NCBI GenBank assembly: GCA_019801415.1
Contig: JAHVJD010000004.1
Coordinates: 1-64,000 of the forward strand
Length of the DNA: 64,000 nt
DNA from: Nocardioides marinus
GTDB lineage: Bacteria; Pseudomonadota; Alphaproteobacteria; Rhodobacterales; Rhodobacteraceae
Reading direction: 5' to 3'
Under the pieces are notes generated by a model that was not told the origin of the DNA, did no database searches, and was given only the letters and a program-made list of their open reading frames with translations. Numbering within the stretch: position 1 is the first letter of the stretch; every line of letters begins with the position of its first letter. The position numbers and the translations under genes are program-made. Below are positions 1-9,076 of the stretch, one piece after another.

Positions 1-1260
1 TCGCTCTTGCTGATCGCGGGCGGCGGCATCATCGGCATGTATGTTGCCAAGAAGGTGCAGATGACCGAGATGCCGCAGCTGGTGGCGGCGATGCACTCGC
101 TGGTCGGCCTCGCCGCGGTGTTTGTCGGCTTCATCGCCCATTTCGAGATCGGCAATGTGGCGGCCGCCGCGGCGGCGGGCAGCACCGAAGAGCTCGGCAC
201 CTTTGCCAAGCTCATCGCCAAGAAGACCCCGGCCGAGATCGCCTTTTTGCGGGTTGAGCTGTTCCTCGGCATCTTCATCGGCGCCATCACCTTCACCGGT
301 TCGGTGATTGCCTTTGGCAAGCTGGCGGGCAAGGTCACCTCGGCCGCCACCAAGCTGCCGGGCGGCCATGCGCTGAACGCAGGCGCTGCGGCGCTCTCCT
401 TCATCTGCCTGATCTGGTACTTCAACTCCGGCACCTTCCTGCCGCTGTTGCTGATGACGCTGGCAGCCCTCTTCATCGGCTACCACCTGATCATGGGCAT
501 CGGCGGCGCCGACATGCCGGTGGTTGTCTCGATGCTGAACAGCTACTCGGGCTGGGCCGCGGCGGCGATCGGCTTCTCGCTTGGCAATGACCTCCTCATC
601 GTGGTCGGCGCGCTGGTCGGCTCCTCGGGTGCGATCCTCTCCTACATCATGTGCAAGGCGATGAACCGCTCCTTCGTTTCGGTGATCCTTGGCGGTTTTG
701 GCGGCAGCACCGGCCCGCAGATGGAGGTCGAGGGCGAGCAGGTCGCGATCGACGCCGAGGGCGTGGCGCAGGCGCTGGAGGAAGCCGACAGCGTCATCAT
801 CATCCCTGGCTACGGCATGGCGGTGGCGCAGGCGCAGCAGAACGTCGCCGAGCTGACCCGCCGCCTGCGCGCCAAGGGCAAAGAAGTGCGCTTCGCCATC
901 CACCCGGTGGCGGGCCGCCTGCCGGGCCACATGAACGTTCTCCTGGCCGAGGCCAAGGTTCCTTACGACATCGTGATGGAGATGGACGAGATCAACGACG
1001 ACTTCCCGTCCACCGACGTGGCCATCGTGATCGGCTCCAACGACATCGTGAACCCGGCGGCGCAGGAAGACCCGAACTCTCCGATCGCGGGCATGCCGGT
1101 TCTGGAGTGCTGGAAGGCGAAACAGGTGATCGTCTCCAAGCGCGGCCAGGGCACGGGCTACTCCGGCATCGAGAACCCGCTGTTTTTCAAGGAGAACACC
1201 CGGATGTTCTACGGCGATGCAAAACAGAGCCTCGACACGCTGCTGACCGCCGTCAGCTGA
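1..1260 (+). CDS. pntB: NAD(P) transhydrogenase subunit beta (3' part)
   Basis: This is the C-terminal 419 residues of the membrane subunit of proton-translocating transhydrogenase, which uses the proton gradient to make NADPH from NADH. The frame is open from base 1, so the true start lies outside the window; full PntB is usually about 460-480 residues. The first two thirds is a run of hydrophobic helices. Counting from the TTG at base 7, the NADP(H)-binding domain shows GYGMAVAQ (268-275), [12 protein letters not shown] (302-313) and [11 protein letters not shown] (342-352), all hallmarks of domain III. The next gene starts 27 bases downstream with no visible terminator, so the two may share a transcript. 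Confidence 0.97.
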   Translation, partial: SLLLIAGGGIIGMYVAKKVQMTEMPQLVAAMHSLVGLAAVFVGFIAHFEIGNVAAAAAAGSTEELGTFAKLIAKKTPAEIAFLRVELFLGIFIGAITFTGSVIAFGKLAGKVTSAATKLPGGHALNAGAAALSFICLIWYFNSGTFLPLLLMTLAALFIGYHLIMGIGGADMPVVVSMLNSYSGWAAAAIGFSLGNDLLIVVGALVGSSGAILSYIMCKAMNRSFVSVILGGFGGSTGPQMEVEGEQVAIDAEGVAQALEEADSVIIIPGYGMAVAQAQQNVAELTRRLRAKGKEVRFAIHPVAGRLPGHMNVLLAEAKVPYDIVMEMDEINDDFPSTDVAIVIGSNDIVNPAAQEDPNSPIAGMPVLECWKAKQVIVSKRGQGTGYSGIENPLFFKENTRMFYGDAKQSLDTLLTAVS

Positions 1261-1287
1261 CCTCTCATCAAGACAAAGGAACCCGAC

Positions 1288-2607
1288 ATGGACAACAACC
1301 CCAAGCGTGCCAACGCCATGGAAGCCTATTGGATGCCCTTCACCGCCAACCGGCATTTCAAGCAGAACCCGCGCATGATCGCCGGTGCGGAAGGCATGTA
1401 TTACACCACCACCGAGGGCAAGAAGGTGCTGGATGGCACCGCGGGCCTGTGGTGCGTGAACGCAGGCCACGCCGCGCCGCGCATCACCGAGGCGGTCAAG
1501 AACCAGATGACGGAGCTGGACTATGCGCCGGCCTTCCAGATGGGCCACCCCAAGGCGTTTGAGCTGGCAAACCGGCTGGCCGAACTGGCACCGGGCGATC
1601 TGAACCACGTGTTCTTCACCAACTCCGGCTCGGAATCGGTGGAAACCGCGCTGAAGATCGCGCTGGCCTATCACAAGGCCAGGGGCAATGCCTCCCGCAC
1701 CCGGCTGATCGGCCGCGAAAAGGGCTATCACGGGGTGAACTTCGGCGGTATCGCGGTGGGCGGCATCGTCAACAACCGCCGCCACTTTGGTAGCCTGCTG
1801 ACCGGCGTTGACCACTTGCGTCACACCCATGACCTTGAGCGCAACGCCTACAGCCAGGGCGAGGCCGAGCATGGCGTCGAGCTGGCCGAGGATCTGGTGC
1901 GTCTGATCGAGCTGCACGGGGCCGAAACCATCGCCGCGGTGATCGTCGAGCCGATGGCAGGCTCCGCCGGGGTGATCCTGCCGCCCAAGGGCTATCTGAA
2001 GCGGCTGCGCGAGATCACCCGCGAGCACGGAATTCTGCTGATCTTTGACGAGGTGATCACCGCCTATGGCCGTCTCGGCCGTGCCTTTGGCGCGGATTAC
2101 TACGGCGTCGAGCCGGACATGATCACCACCGCCAAGGGCCTCACCAATGGCGTGATTCCGATGGGCGCAGTGATGATCAGCAGCGAGGTCCACGCCGCCT
2201 TCATGACCGGCCCCGACCATATGATCGAGCTGTTCCACGGCTACACCTACTCGGGCAACCCGGTGGCCTGTGCCGCCGCACTTGCCGCGCTCGACACCTA
2301 CCGCGAGGAGGAGCTGTTCGAGCGCGCCGCCTCGCTGGAGGGCTACTGGGCCGAGGCGATGTTCAGCCTGAAGGGGCTGCCGCATGTGAAGGACATCCGC
2401 TGCGCGGGTTTGGTCGGCGCGGTGGAGCTGGAGCCGGTGGCGGATATGCCCACCAAGCGCGCCTTGGACGTCTACCTCAGGGCCTGGGACAAGGGGGCGC
2501 ATCTGCGCACCACCGGCGACATCATCGCCATGTCGCCGCCGCTGATCATCGAAAAGCAGGAAATCGATGAGCTGGTCGGCATCCTCGCCGAATCGCTCAT
2601 CGCCTAA
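1288..2607 (+). CDS. Class III aminotransferase, beta-alanine/omega-amino acid:pyruvate type
   Basis: A 439-residue PLP-dependent fold-type I enzyme that moves an amino group from an omega-amino acid such as beta-alanine to pyruvate or 2-oxoglutarate. The sequence shows NSGSE (112-116) for phosphate binding, FDEV with D254 for the pyridine nitrogen, and the Schiff-base lysine K283 in TTAKGLTNG. The length is normal for class III. An AAAGGA sequence sits before the ATG. It precedes a carbamoyl-amidase and a dihydropyrimidinase, so the likely substrate is the beta-amino acid those enzymes release, giving malonate semialdehyde. This is inference: class III substrate range cannot be read from sequence alone. 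Confidence 0.88.
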   Translation: MDNNPKRANAMEAYWMPFTANRHFKQNPRMIAGAEGMYYTTTEGKKVLDGTAGLWCVNAGHAAPRITEAVKNQMTELDYAPAFQMGHPKAFELANRLAELAPGDLNHVFFTNSGSESVETALKIALAYHKARGNASRTRLIGREKGYHGVNFGGIAVGGIVNNRRHFGSLLTGVDHLRHTHDLERNAYSQGEAEHGVELAEDLVRLIELHGAETIAAVIVEPMAGSAGVILPPKGYLKRLREITREHGILLIFDEVITAYGRLGRAFGADYYGVEPDMITTAKGLTNGVIPMGAVMISSEVHAAFMTGPDHMIELFHGYTYSGNPVACAAALAALDTYREEELFERAASLEGYWAEAMFSLKGLPHVKDIRCAGLVGAVELEPVADMPTKRALDVYLRAWDKGAHLRTTGDIIAMSPPLIIEKQEIDELVGILAESLIA

Positions 2608-2668
2608 AAATCTGCCCCTGCCGTGCGGCCCTTGGGCGCGCGGGGCAGGGGCGAACAGGGAGAAAGAC

Positions 2669-3919
2669 ATGAAAGACGTGCAAAGCAACGCCCGCATCAA
2701 CGGCAGCCGCCTGTGGGATTCGCTGATGGAAATGGCACAGGTCGGCCCCGGCCTGCGCGGCGGCTGCAACCGCCAGACGCTGACCGACGAAGACAAGCAG
2801 GGCCGCGACCTGTTCAAGCGCTGGTGCGAAGAGGCCGGGATGACCGTCGGTGTCGACAGCATGGGCAACATGTTTGCCCGCCTTGAAGGCGCGGAACCCG
2901 ATCTGGATCCGGTGATGATGGGCAGCCATCTGGACACCCAGCCGACGGGCGGCAAATACGATGGCGTACTGGGCGTGCTGGCGGGGCTTGAGGTCGTGCG
3001 CTCGATCCGCGATCTGGGGATCACCCCGCGCCGCCCCATCGTGGTGGTCAACTGGACCAACGAGGAGGGCACCCGCTTTGCGCCTGCGATGCTGTCCTCC
3101 GGCGTTTTTGCCGGTGTGCACACGCAGGACTGGGCCTACGCGCGCGAAGATGCCGAGGGCAAAAAATTCGGCGAGGAGCTGGCCCGCATCGGTTACGTGG
3201 GTGATGAGCCCGTGGGGCAGCGCAAGATGCACGCGATGTTCGAGCTGCACATCGAGCAGGGCCCGATTCTGGAGGCCGAGGGCAAGGACATCGGCGTCGT
3301 CACCCACGGCCAGGGTCTGAACTGGTTGCAGGTGACGCTGACCGGGCAGGAGGCGCACACCGGCTCAACCCCGATGCCGATGCGCCGCAACGCAGGTCTG
3401 GGCGCTGCGCGGATCACCGACCTGGTGCATGAAATCGCGATGAGCCACCAGCCCGATGCGGTCGGTGCCGTGGGTCATTGTGACTACTACCCCAACAGCC
3501 GCAACATCGTGCCGGGCAAGGTGGTCTTCACCATCGACTTCCGTTCGCCCAGTTTCGATACGCAAGCGGACATGGAACGCCGCCTGCGCGAAGGTGCCGC
3601 GAAAATCGCCGAGGAGCTGGAGCTGGGGCTCGAGATCGAGCAGGTCGGCCATTTCGACCCCGTCACCTTTGACGAGGGCTGCGTCGCTGCCGTGCGTCGG
3701 GCCGCGGAAAAGCTGGGCTATTCGCACCGCAACATCATCTCCGGCGCGGGCCACGATGCCTGCTGGATCAACAAGGTGGCCCCGACCGCGATGGTGATGT
3801 GCCCCTGCGTTGACGGGCTCAGCCACAACGAAGACGAGGAAATCAGCCGCGAATGGGCGGCGGCCGGCACCGACGTGCTGCTGCACGCCGTTCTTGAAAC
3901 CGCAGAAATCGTGGAGTGA
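2669..3919 (+). CDS. Zn-dependent N-carbamoyl amino acid amidohydrolase / beta-ureidopropionase (M20 family)
   Basis: A 416-residue cytosolic metal hydrolase that would cleave N-carbamoyl-beta-alanine or N-carbamoyl amino acids to the free amino acid, CO2 and ammonia. Visible M20 features are GSHLDT (H87, D89), KYDGVLG (D98), NEEGTRF (E132, E133), HIEQGP and SGAGHDAC, which together supply the two-metal site. An open frame extends upstream to 2567 inside the aminotransferase gene, but the ATG at 2669 follows a good AGGGAGAAAG ribosome site and matches family length. Its stop is 5 bases before the dihydropyrimidinase start, so the two are almost certainly co-transcribed. Whether it acts on beta- or alpha-carbamoyl substrates is not decided by the sequence. 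Confidence 0.9.
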   Translation: MKDVQSNARINGSRLWDSLMEMAQVGPGLRGGCNRQTLTDEDKQGRDLFKRWCEEAGMTVGVDSMGNMFARLEGAEPDLDPVMMGSHLDTQPTGGKYDGVLGVLAGLEVVRSIRDLGITPRRPIVVVNWTNEEGTRFAPAMLSSGVFAGVHTQDWAYAREDAEGKKFGEELARIGYVGDEPVGQRKMHAMFELHIEQGPILEAEGKDIGVVTHGQGLNWLQVTLTGQEAHTGSTPMPMRRNAGLGAARITDLVHEIAMSHQPDAVGAVGHCDYYPNSRNIVPGKVVFTIDFRSPSFDTQADMERRLREGAAKIAEELELGLEIEQVGHFDPVTFDEGCVAAVRRAAEKLGYSHRNIISGAGHDACWINKVAPTAMVMCPCVDGLSHNEDEEISREWAAAGTDVLLHAVLETAEIVE

Positions 3920-3924
3920 CAGCC

Positions 3925-5385
3925 ATGACACAACGAACCGTGATCAAGGGCGGCACCATCGTCGCCGCCGACCGCAGCTATGAGGCCGATGTCGCCATCG
4001 AGGATGGCAAGATCGTGCAGATCGGCGCAGGCCTGAGCGGCGACAAGGTGCTCGACGCCACCGGCTGCTACGTCATGCCCGGCGGCATCGACCCGCATGT
4101 GCATCTGGAAATGCCCTTCATGGGCACCCATTCGGCGGATGATTTCGAATCCGGCACACGCGCGGGCCTGGCGGGCGGCACCACCATGGTGGTGGACTTC
4201 TGCCTGCCCAGCCCCGGCCAGTCGATGCTGGAGGCGCTGGAGGCCTGGCACGCCAAGTCGAAACGCGCCTGCGCCGACTATTCCTTCCACATGGCGGTGA
4301 CCTGGTGGAGCGAGCAGGTCTTCAACGAGATGCAGCAGGTGGTCGACCTCGGCATCAACTCCTTCAAGCATTTCATGGCCTACAAGGGGGCCTTGATGGT
4401 GGAGGACGACGAGCTGTTCGACAGCTTCCGCCGCTGTGCCGCCCTTGGCGCGCTGCCGATGGTGCATGCGGAAAACGGCGACGTGGTTGCGACCATGCAG
4501 CAAAAACTGCTGGCCGACGGCATCCGCGGCCCGGAAGGCCATGGCCTGTCGCGCCCGCCCGAGGTCGAGGGCGAAGCCACCAACCGCGCCATCATGATCG
4601 CCGACATGGCGGGCGTGCCGCTCTACGTGGTGCACACCTCCTGCGAGCAGGCGCATGAGGCGATCCGCCGGGCGCGCCAGAAGGGCATGCGCGTTTTTGG
4701 CGAGCCGCTGATCCAGCATCTGGTGCTGGACGAAAGCGAATACCGCAACCCGAACTGGGACCATGCCGCGCAGCGGGTAATGTCGCCGCCGTTCCGTGAC
4801 AAATCCCATCAGGACAGTCTCTGGGCCGGTCTTCAGGCGGGCTCCTTGCAGGTGGTCGCCACCGACCACTGCGCCTTCACCGTGGACCAGAAACGCACCG
4901 GCATCGACGATTTCACCAAGATCCCCAACGGCACCGGCGGTCTGGAAGATCGCATGCCGGTGTTGTGGACCGAAGGCGTGAACACTGGCCGCCTGACCCC
5001 GAACGAGTTCGTCGCCGTCACCTCCACCAACATCGCCAAGATCCTCAACATCTACCCGCAGAAGGGCGCGATTGTGGAGGGCTCCGACGCTGACCTGGTG
5101 GTCTGGGACCCCAAGAAATCCAAAACCATCTCGCCCGAGACCCAGCAGTCGGTGGTGGAATACAACGTCTTTGCGGGCCGCGAGGTCACCGGCTTGCCGC
5201 GCTACACCCTCAGCCGGGGTGAGGTCGCGGTGGACGACGGCAAGGTCTGCGCCACACCGGGCCACGGGCGCTTTGTCGAACGTGCCCCCTTCCCGGAGGT
5301 GAACAGGGCGCTGTCGAAATGGAAAGAGCTGACCGCCCCGCGGCAGGTCCAGCGCTCGGCGGAAAACATGCCCGCCTGCGTCTGA
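3925..5385 (+). CDS. hydA: Dihydropyrimidinase / D-hydantoinase
   Basis: A 486-residue cyclic amidohydrolase that opens dihydrouracil, dihydrothymine or 5-substituted hydantoins to N-carbamoyl amino acids. The amidohydrolase metal site shows GIDPHVH (H58, H60), a candidate carboxylated lysine in FMAYKG (K154), VVHTSCEQAH and ATDHCAF for the later ligands, and GTGGLEDRMP near the substrate pocket. The ATG at 3925 is preferred over an in-frame GTG at 3916 because a GTGGAG ribosome site lies 8 bases upstream and the GTG overlaps the previous stop codon. It sits between the matching amidase and a nucleobase-type permease. A hairpin terminator follows at 5392. Confidence 0.95.
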   Translation: MTQRTVIKGGTIVAADRSYEADVAIEDGKIVQIGAGLSGDKVLDATGCYVMPGGIDPHVHLEMPFMGTHSADDFESGTRAGLAGGTTMVVDFCLPSPGQSMLEALEAWHAKSKRACADYSFHMAVTWWSEQVFNEMQQVVDLGINSFKHFMAYKGALMVEDDELFDSFRRCAALGALPMVHAENGDVVATMQQKLLADGIRGPEGHGLSRPPEVEGEATNRAIMIADMAGVPLYVVHTSCEQAHEAIRRARQKGMRVFGEPLIQHLVLDESEYRNPNWDHAAQRVMSPPFRDKSHQDSLWAGLQAGSLQVVATDHCAFTVDQKRTGIDDFTKIPNGTGGLEDRMPVLWTEGVNTGRLTPNEFVAVTSTNIAKILNIYPQKGAIVEGSDADLVVWDPKKSKTISPETQQSVVEYNVFAGREVTGLPRYTLSRGEVAVDDGKVCATPGHGRFVERAPFPEVNRALSKWKELTAPRQVQRSAENMPACV

Positions 5386-5391
5386 TCGAGG

Positions 5392-5417
5392 TTCCCCGGT
5401 GCAAGCCGGGGAATTTT
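5392..5417 (+). terminator. Terminator candidate after hydA
   Basis: TTCCCCGG and CCGGGGAA form a perfect 8-bp stem around a 6-base loop, followed directly by TTTTC. It lies 6 bases after the hydA stop and about 70 bases before the permease gene, so it may reduce, rather than abolish, transcription into the permease. Confidence 0.65.
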
Positions 5418-5484
5418 CACATCTGGCGGACCCCGCGACAACAAGAAGGGGCCGTCGCAAGCCAAATAACAGGGAGAACTGATA

Positions 5485-6975
5485 ATGGCTGATATAACAA
5501 GCGGATACACCGCACCCGGCGCCCAATCGGCGCAGCAGGTTGATCTGGCTGGGATCGACCCGGAGCTGTACAACGAGGACCAGCTGCCCACCACCGCAGA
5601 GCAGCGGACCTGGGACTGGCTGGCGATCGCCGCGCTCTGGGTCGGCATGGTGGTCTGCATTCCGACCTACCTCCTGGCCTCCTACCTGATCGGCTCGGGC
5701 ATGAGCTGGGATCAGGCGGTACTGACCATCCTGGCCGCCAATGCCATCGTGCTGATCCCGATGGTGCTGGTCGGCCACGCGGGTACCAAATACGGCATCC
5801 CCTTCCCGGTGCTCTTGCGCTCCTCCTTCGGGCCCACCGGCGCCAAGATCCCCGCCGTCGCGCGCGGCATCGTCGCCTGTGGCTGGTTCGGCATCCAGAC
5901 CTGGGTTGGCGGCTCGGCGATCTTCGTGATCCTCAACACCCTTACCGGCGGCGCGCTGGCGGGAGAGCCGCTGGCCGTGCTCGGCATCAGCGCGGGTGAG
6001 TTCATCTGCTTCCTCGCCTTCTGGGGTCTGCACCTCTACTTCATCAAGAACGGCACCGAGTCGATCCGCTGGCTGGAAACCTACGCCGCACCGTTCCTGC
6101 TGGCGATGGGTCTGGCGCTGCTGGGCTGGGCCTATGTCAATGCGGGCGGCTTTGGCGAGATGCTGTCGACCCCCAGCGCCTTTGATCCCGGCCAGCCGCA
6201 GGAAGGCCAGTTCTGGAAAGTGTTCTGGCCCAGCCTCACCGGCATGATCGGCTTCTGGGCGACGCTGGCGCTGAACATCCCCGACTTCACCCGCCACGCA
6301 CGCAGCCAGAAGGACCAGTTCCTCGGCCAGATGGTCGGCCTGCCGATCCCGATGGCGCTGTTTGCCTTCATCGCCTCCGCCGTGACCTCGGCCACCGTGG
6401 TGATCTTCGGCGAGGCGATCTGGGACCCGATCCAGCTCTCCGAGAAGATGGGCGGCCTGTCGGTGATCATCGCGCTGTTCGCGCTGATCGTGGCAACGCT
6501 GACCACCAACCTCGCGGCCAATGTGGTGGCGCCGGCACATGGCTTCGCCAACCTCGCGCCCAGCAAGATCAACCTCAAGCGCGGCGGCTACATCACCGCG
6601 GGCATCGGCATCGCCATGTTCCCCTGGGTGCTGGTCAACCACATCGTCGGCTGGCTGATCGCCTATTCGGCGCTGCTGGGGCCGATCGCGGGCGTGATGC
6701 TGGCGGACTACTACCTGCTGCGCAAGACCAAGCTGGAGGTCGCTGACCTGTTCAAGATGGACGGCATCTATTCCGGCAAGAACGGCACCAATTGGGCCGG
6801 TGTCTGGGCGCTGGTGATCGGCATCCTGCCGAACCTGCCGGGCTTCCTTGCCGGTGTCGGCCTCACCGCGGGCACCTCGGATTTCTTCGCCACGATCTAC
6901 ACCTATGCGTGGTTCGTGGGCCTCTTCGTGGCCGGTGCCGCCTATCTGGTGCTGTCGAAGATCCTCAACAAGTAA
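5485..6975 (+). CDS. NCS1-family permease (pyrimidine/hydantoin/allantoin-type)
   Basis: A 496-residue integral membrane transporter of the nucleobase:cation symporter-1 family, with about twelve hydrophobic segments and a soluble N-terminus of about 40 residues. Family features include the AxxYGIPFPVLLRSSFG stretch after helix 2, the NIPDFTRHARSQKDQ loop, and the LADYYLLRK motif near the C-terminal third. It probably imports the substrate for the hydantoinase/amidase pair upstream (a uracil-, dihydrouracil- or hydantoin-like ring), as inferred from position. The ribosome site is AGGGAGAAC. A second NCS1 permease with only moderate similarity lies at 12760. Confidence 0.92.
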   Translation: MADITSGYTAPGAQSAQQVDLAGIDPELYNEDQLPTTAEQRTWDWLAIAALWVGMVVCIPTYLLASYLIGSGMSWDQAVLTILAANAIVLIPMVLVGHAGTKYGIPFPVLLRSSFGPTGAKIPAVARGIVACGWFGIQTWVGGSAIFVILNTLTGGALAGEPLAVLGISAGEFICFLAFWGLHLYFIKNGTESIRWLETYAAPFLLAMGLALLGWAYVNAGGFGEMLSTPSAFDPGQPQEGQFWKVFWPSLTGMIGFWATLALNIPDFTRHARSQKDQFLGQMVGLPIPMALFAFIASAVTSATVVIFGEAIWDPIQLSEKMGGLSVIIALFALIVATLTTNLAANVVAPAHGFANLAPSKINLKRGGYITAGIGIAMFPWVLVNHIVGWLIAYSALLGPIAGVMLADYYLLRKTKLEVADLFKMDGIYSGKNGTNWAGVWALVIGILPNLPGFLAGVGLTAGTSDFFATIYTYAWFVGLFVAGAAYLVLSKILNK

Positions 6976-6983
6976 CACCAATG

Positions 6984-7019
6984 CCGGGGCTGCCATCGGC
7001 GGCCCCGGTGCTTTCTTTT
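6984..7019 (+). terminator. Terminator after NCS1 permease
   Basis: An 11-bp stem with one G-U type mismatch (CCGGGGCTGCC with GGCGGCCCCGG) and a 3-base loop is followed by TTTCTTTT. It lies between the convergent permease and oxidoreductase genes and fits an intrinsic terminator for the plus strand. Confidence 0.75.
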
Positions 7020-7033
7020 CGGCGCGCCCGGCC

Positions 7034-8104
7034 TCAGCTGCCGACGGTGATGCCGATCTTGCCCATGTGGGACTTCTCCAGGAAGGCTTCCTGTGCCGCG
7101 CGCAGATCGCGCAGGGCAAAGACCTCCGCCACCAGCGGGCGGATCTCGCCTGCCTCAATATAGCGGATCAGGTCGGTGAACACCTCCGGTGCCTGCCGGG
7201 TGCTGCCGATCAGGGTCAGATCCTTCAGGTACAGCGTGCGCAGGTCCAGCTCGACGATCGGCCCGGCAATCGCGCCCGAGGTGACATAGCGGCCCCGTGG
7301 CGTCAGCGCCTCCAGCAGCTCCGGCCAGCGCGGTCCGCCGACAAGATCCAGCACGACATCGAAACCGTCCTGCGGCAGCGCCGCGCCGCGCGCCAGCACC
7401 GCGTCGGCCCCCAATGCGGCCAGAGCTTCGGCCTTGGCCGGGCTGGTCACGGCGGTGACATGCGCGCCACGGCGCTTGGCCAGCTGCGCCGCGGCCGAGC
7501 CGACCCCGCCGGAGGCGCCGGTGATCAGCACCCGTTCTGCGCCCAGTGCGGCACGCTGAATCATGCCTTCGGCGGTGGAGAAAGCGCAGGGAAACGAGGC
7601 CAGCTCGACATCCGACAGCGCGCTGTCGATGCGCAGCGCTTGGTCCGAGGCCGCCACGGCATAGGCTGCAAAAGCGCCGTCGCATTCCGAACCAAAGGTT
7701 GCCAGCGCATTCGCCTCCGCCCCGGCAGGGTGGAACATCGGCCGCACCAGCACCCGCTCGCCCAGCCGGGACGCGGGCACATCCGCGCCCAGGGCGACGA
7801 TCTCGCCGCAGCAGTCCGCCCCCTGGATGCGCGGAAAGCTGAGCGCCCCGGACCAGCCGCCATCGGCATCGGAGGCGCCGCCATAGCCTTCCGCCGCGGC
7901 AGAACCGGTGTCGCCGCGCACCGCCTTGGAATACCAGCCCGTGCGGGTGTTCACGTCCGTGTTGTTCACTGCCGAGGCGCCAACCCGGATCAGCACCTCG
8001 CCCGGGCCGGGGCGCGGCACCGGCACATCCTCGCGCCACTGCAGCTTGTCCAGTCCGCCATGGCCGGTCAGCACCATGGCGCTCATCGTTTGGGGCAGGG
8101 TCAT
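7034..8104 (-). CDS. Zinc-type alcohol dehydrogenase-like NAD(P)-dependent oxidoreductase
   Basis: A 356-residue MDR-superfamily protein with a GroES-like N-terminal half and a Rossmann half with GASGGVGSAA (196-205) for NAD(P)H. The region that usually carries the structural zinc has only scattered cysteines (C98, C99, C141, C173), so it is closer to the zinc-free quinone-oxidoreductase branch than to classical zinc ADH. Substrate unknown; an enone or quinone reductase role is the family expectation. It is transcribed away from a TetR gene across a short region with two operator-like palindromes, so repression by that TetR and induction by a reactive compound are likely. Confidence 0.85.
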   Translation of the reverse strand: MTLPQTMSAMVLTGHGGLDKLQWREDVPVPRPGPGEVLIRVGASAVNNTDVNTRTGWYSKAVRGDTGSAAAEGYGGASDADGGWSGALSFPRIQGADCCGEIVALGADVPASRLGERVLVRPMFHPAGAEANALATFGSECDGAFAAYAVAASDQALRIDSALSDVELASFPCAFSTAEGMIQRAALGAERVLITGASGGVGSAAAQLAKRRGAHVTAVTSPAKAEALAALGADAVLARGAALPQDGFDVVLDLVGGPRWPELLEALTPRGRYVTSGAIAGPIVELDLRTLYLKDLTLIGSTRQAPEVFTDLIRYIEAGEIRPLVAEVFALRDLRAAQEAFLEKSHMGKIGITVGS

Positions 8105-8120
8105 CGCATCGTTCTCCAGT

Positions 8121-8138
8121 GTAGAATGGTTACTCTAC
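8121..8138. promoter_or_regulatory. TetR operator candidate 1
   Basis: GTAGAATGGTTACTCTAC is an 18-base imperfect palindrome (GTAGA ... TCTAC ends). Its reverse complement matches the site at 8147 in 16 of 18 positions. It lies in the divergent promoter region between the oxidoreductase and tetR. Confidence 0.7.
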
Positions 8139-8146
8139 TTGCATGG

Positions 8147-8164
8147 GTAGAGGGACCATTCTAC
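8147..8164. promoter_or_regulatory. TetR operator candidate 2
   Basis: GTAGAGGGACCATTCTAC, a second 18-base palindrome-like site, centred 26 bases from the first and in inverted orientation to it. The outer ends of the two sites also form a perfect 10-bp inverted repeat. It lies 11 bases before the chosen tetR start, which supports autoregulation. Confidence 0.7.
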
Positions 8165-8175
8165 ATCTGTCAACC

Positions 8176-8700
8176 ATGGCAGAGATGATCGAGAGAATAT
8201 CCGCAGGGCTTGAGCGCGCATTTGCCGCCCGCGGGTTTGCGTCGCCCAGCGTCGAGGAGCTGCGCGATGCGGCGGGCGTCAGCCTGCGCACGCTGTACAA
8301 ATACACGCCCTCGCGCGCCGACATGGTTCTGGCCGCGCTGGAGCATCGGCACCGGCGCTACATGGCGCGGATCTTTACCGAGTTGCCGGAGGCGCAGGGC
8401 GGGGCGCTGGATACCCTGTTGGCCCGGGTTGGTGGCTGGATGGCCGAGGAGGCCGCCCATGGCTGCCTGTTCCACGCCGCGGTGGCCGCCGATCCCGACA
8501 GCGCCCGGCTGCGCGCGCTGCTCCAGCGCCACAAGGCCGAGGTCGCGGAGCGTGCGGCCAGCGCCTGCGGGCTGCCGGGGCGCGAGGCTGAACTTTTGCT
8601 GCTGCTCGAGGGGCTGACCCAGTCCTGGCCGCTGCATGGTGCGCAGGCGATTGCGGCGGCGCAGCAGCTGGGCCGCGCGCTGATTCAGGCGCCGCAATAG
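8176..8700 (+). CDS. TetR family transcriptional regulator
   Basis: A 174-residue DNA-binding repressor. The N-terminal helix-turn-helix is clear at about residues 28-47 (SVEELRDAAGVSLRTLYKY). The C-terminal ligand domain is not recognisable as a named subfamily. An earlier in-frame ATG at 8143 would place the second operator inside the coding region and add 11 residues unlike TetR proteins, so ATG 8176 is chosen. It is divergent from the oxidoreductase at 7034-8104, its most likely target together with its own promoter. Confidence 0.9.
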   Translation: MAEMIERISAGLERAFAARGFASPSVEELRDAAGVSLRTLYKYTPSRADMVLAALEHRHRRYMARIFTELPEAQGGALDTLLARVGGWMAEEAAHGCLFHAAVAADPDSARLRALLQRHKAEVAERAASACGLPGREAELLLLLEGLTQSWPLHGAQAIAAAQQLGRALIQAPQ

Positions 8701-8822
8701 CAGGGTCGCAACAGGCTGCGGCGCTGCCACGGCCAAGATGCACAAGCGGTGCACAAACGGCTGGCGCAGCTGTTCCCGTGGCGGGTGCGCTGGTGGCTAT
8801 CGTCTTGAGAATGAAGGGTGTT

Positions 8823-8898
8823 TGGTGGAGCCTAGCGGGATCGAACCGCTGACCTCCTGCATGCCATGCAGGCGCTCTCCCAGCTGAGCTAAGGCCCC
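8823..8898 (-). tRNA. tRNA-Ala (anticodon GGC)
   Basis: A 76-base tRNA with encoded CCA end. The acceptor stem GGGGCCT/AGGCTCC contains the G3-U70 pair that identifies alanine tRNAs. The D-arm is TAGCTCAGCTGGGAGAGC, the anticodon stem CCTGC/GCAGG encloses the loop ATGGCAT with anticodon GGC, and the T-arm carries GGTTCGATCC. It decodes GCC and GCU. Confidence 0.97.
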
Positions 8899-9076
8899 AA
8901 ACCTGTCCGCTTCCGTGCCCGTTCCGTTTCCGGTGTGGTCCGTCTTGCGGTGTGAGCGTCGTTTACGGGACAGCGGCGCGGGCTGCAAGAGAAAAAATGC
9001 GCCGGGGTCCAATTTTTTTCAGCTTCCGCTGAAAGCTGTCCGGGAGAGCGGTAACTCCCCCGAACGGCGAGCGTTT

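Noticed and set aside
3718-7158. A continuous minus-strand open frame of over 1100 codons
   Set aside because: It is antisense to three well-supported genes and its translation is His/Arg/Gly-rich without any domain; long antisense frames are expected at this GC content.
8739-8760. Tandem 11-base repeat TGCACAAGCGG/TGCACAAACGG
   Set aside because: Only two copies, downstream of both tetR and the tRNA, with no associated feature; likely chance.
9021-9045. Hairpin TTTCAGC/GCTGAAA beyond the FYDLN gene
   Set aside because: The stem is short and no T run follows on the strand of that gene, so it was not called a terminator.
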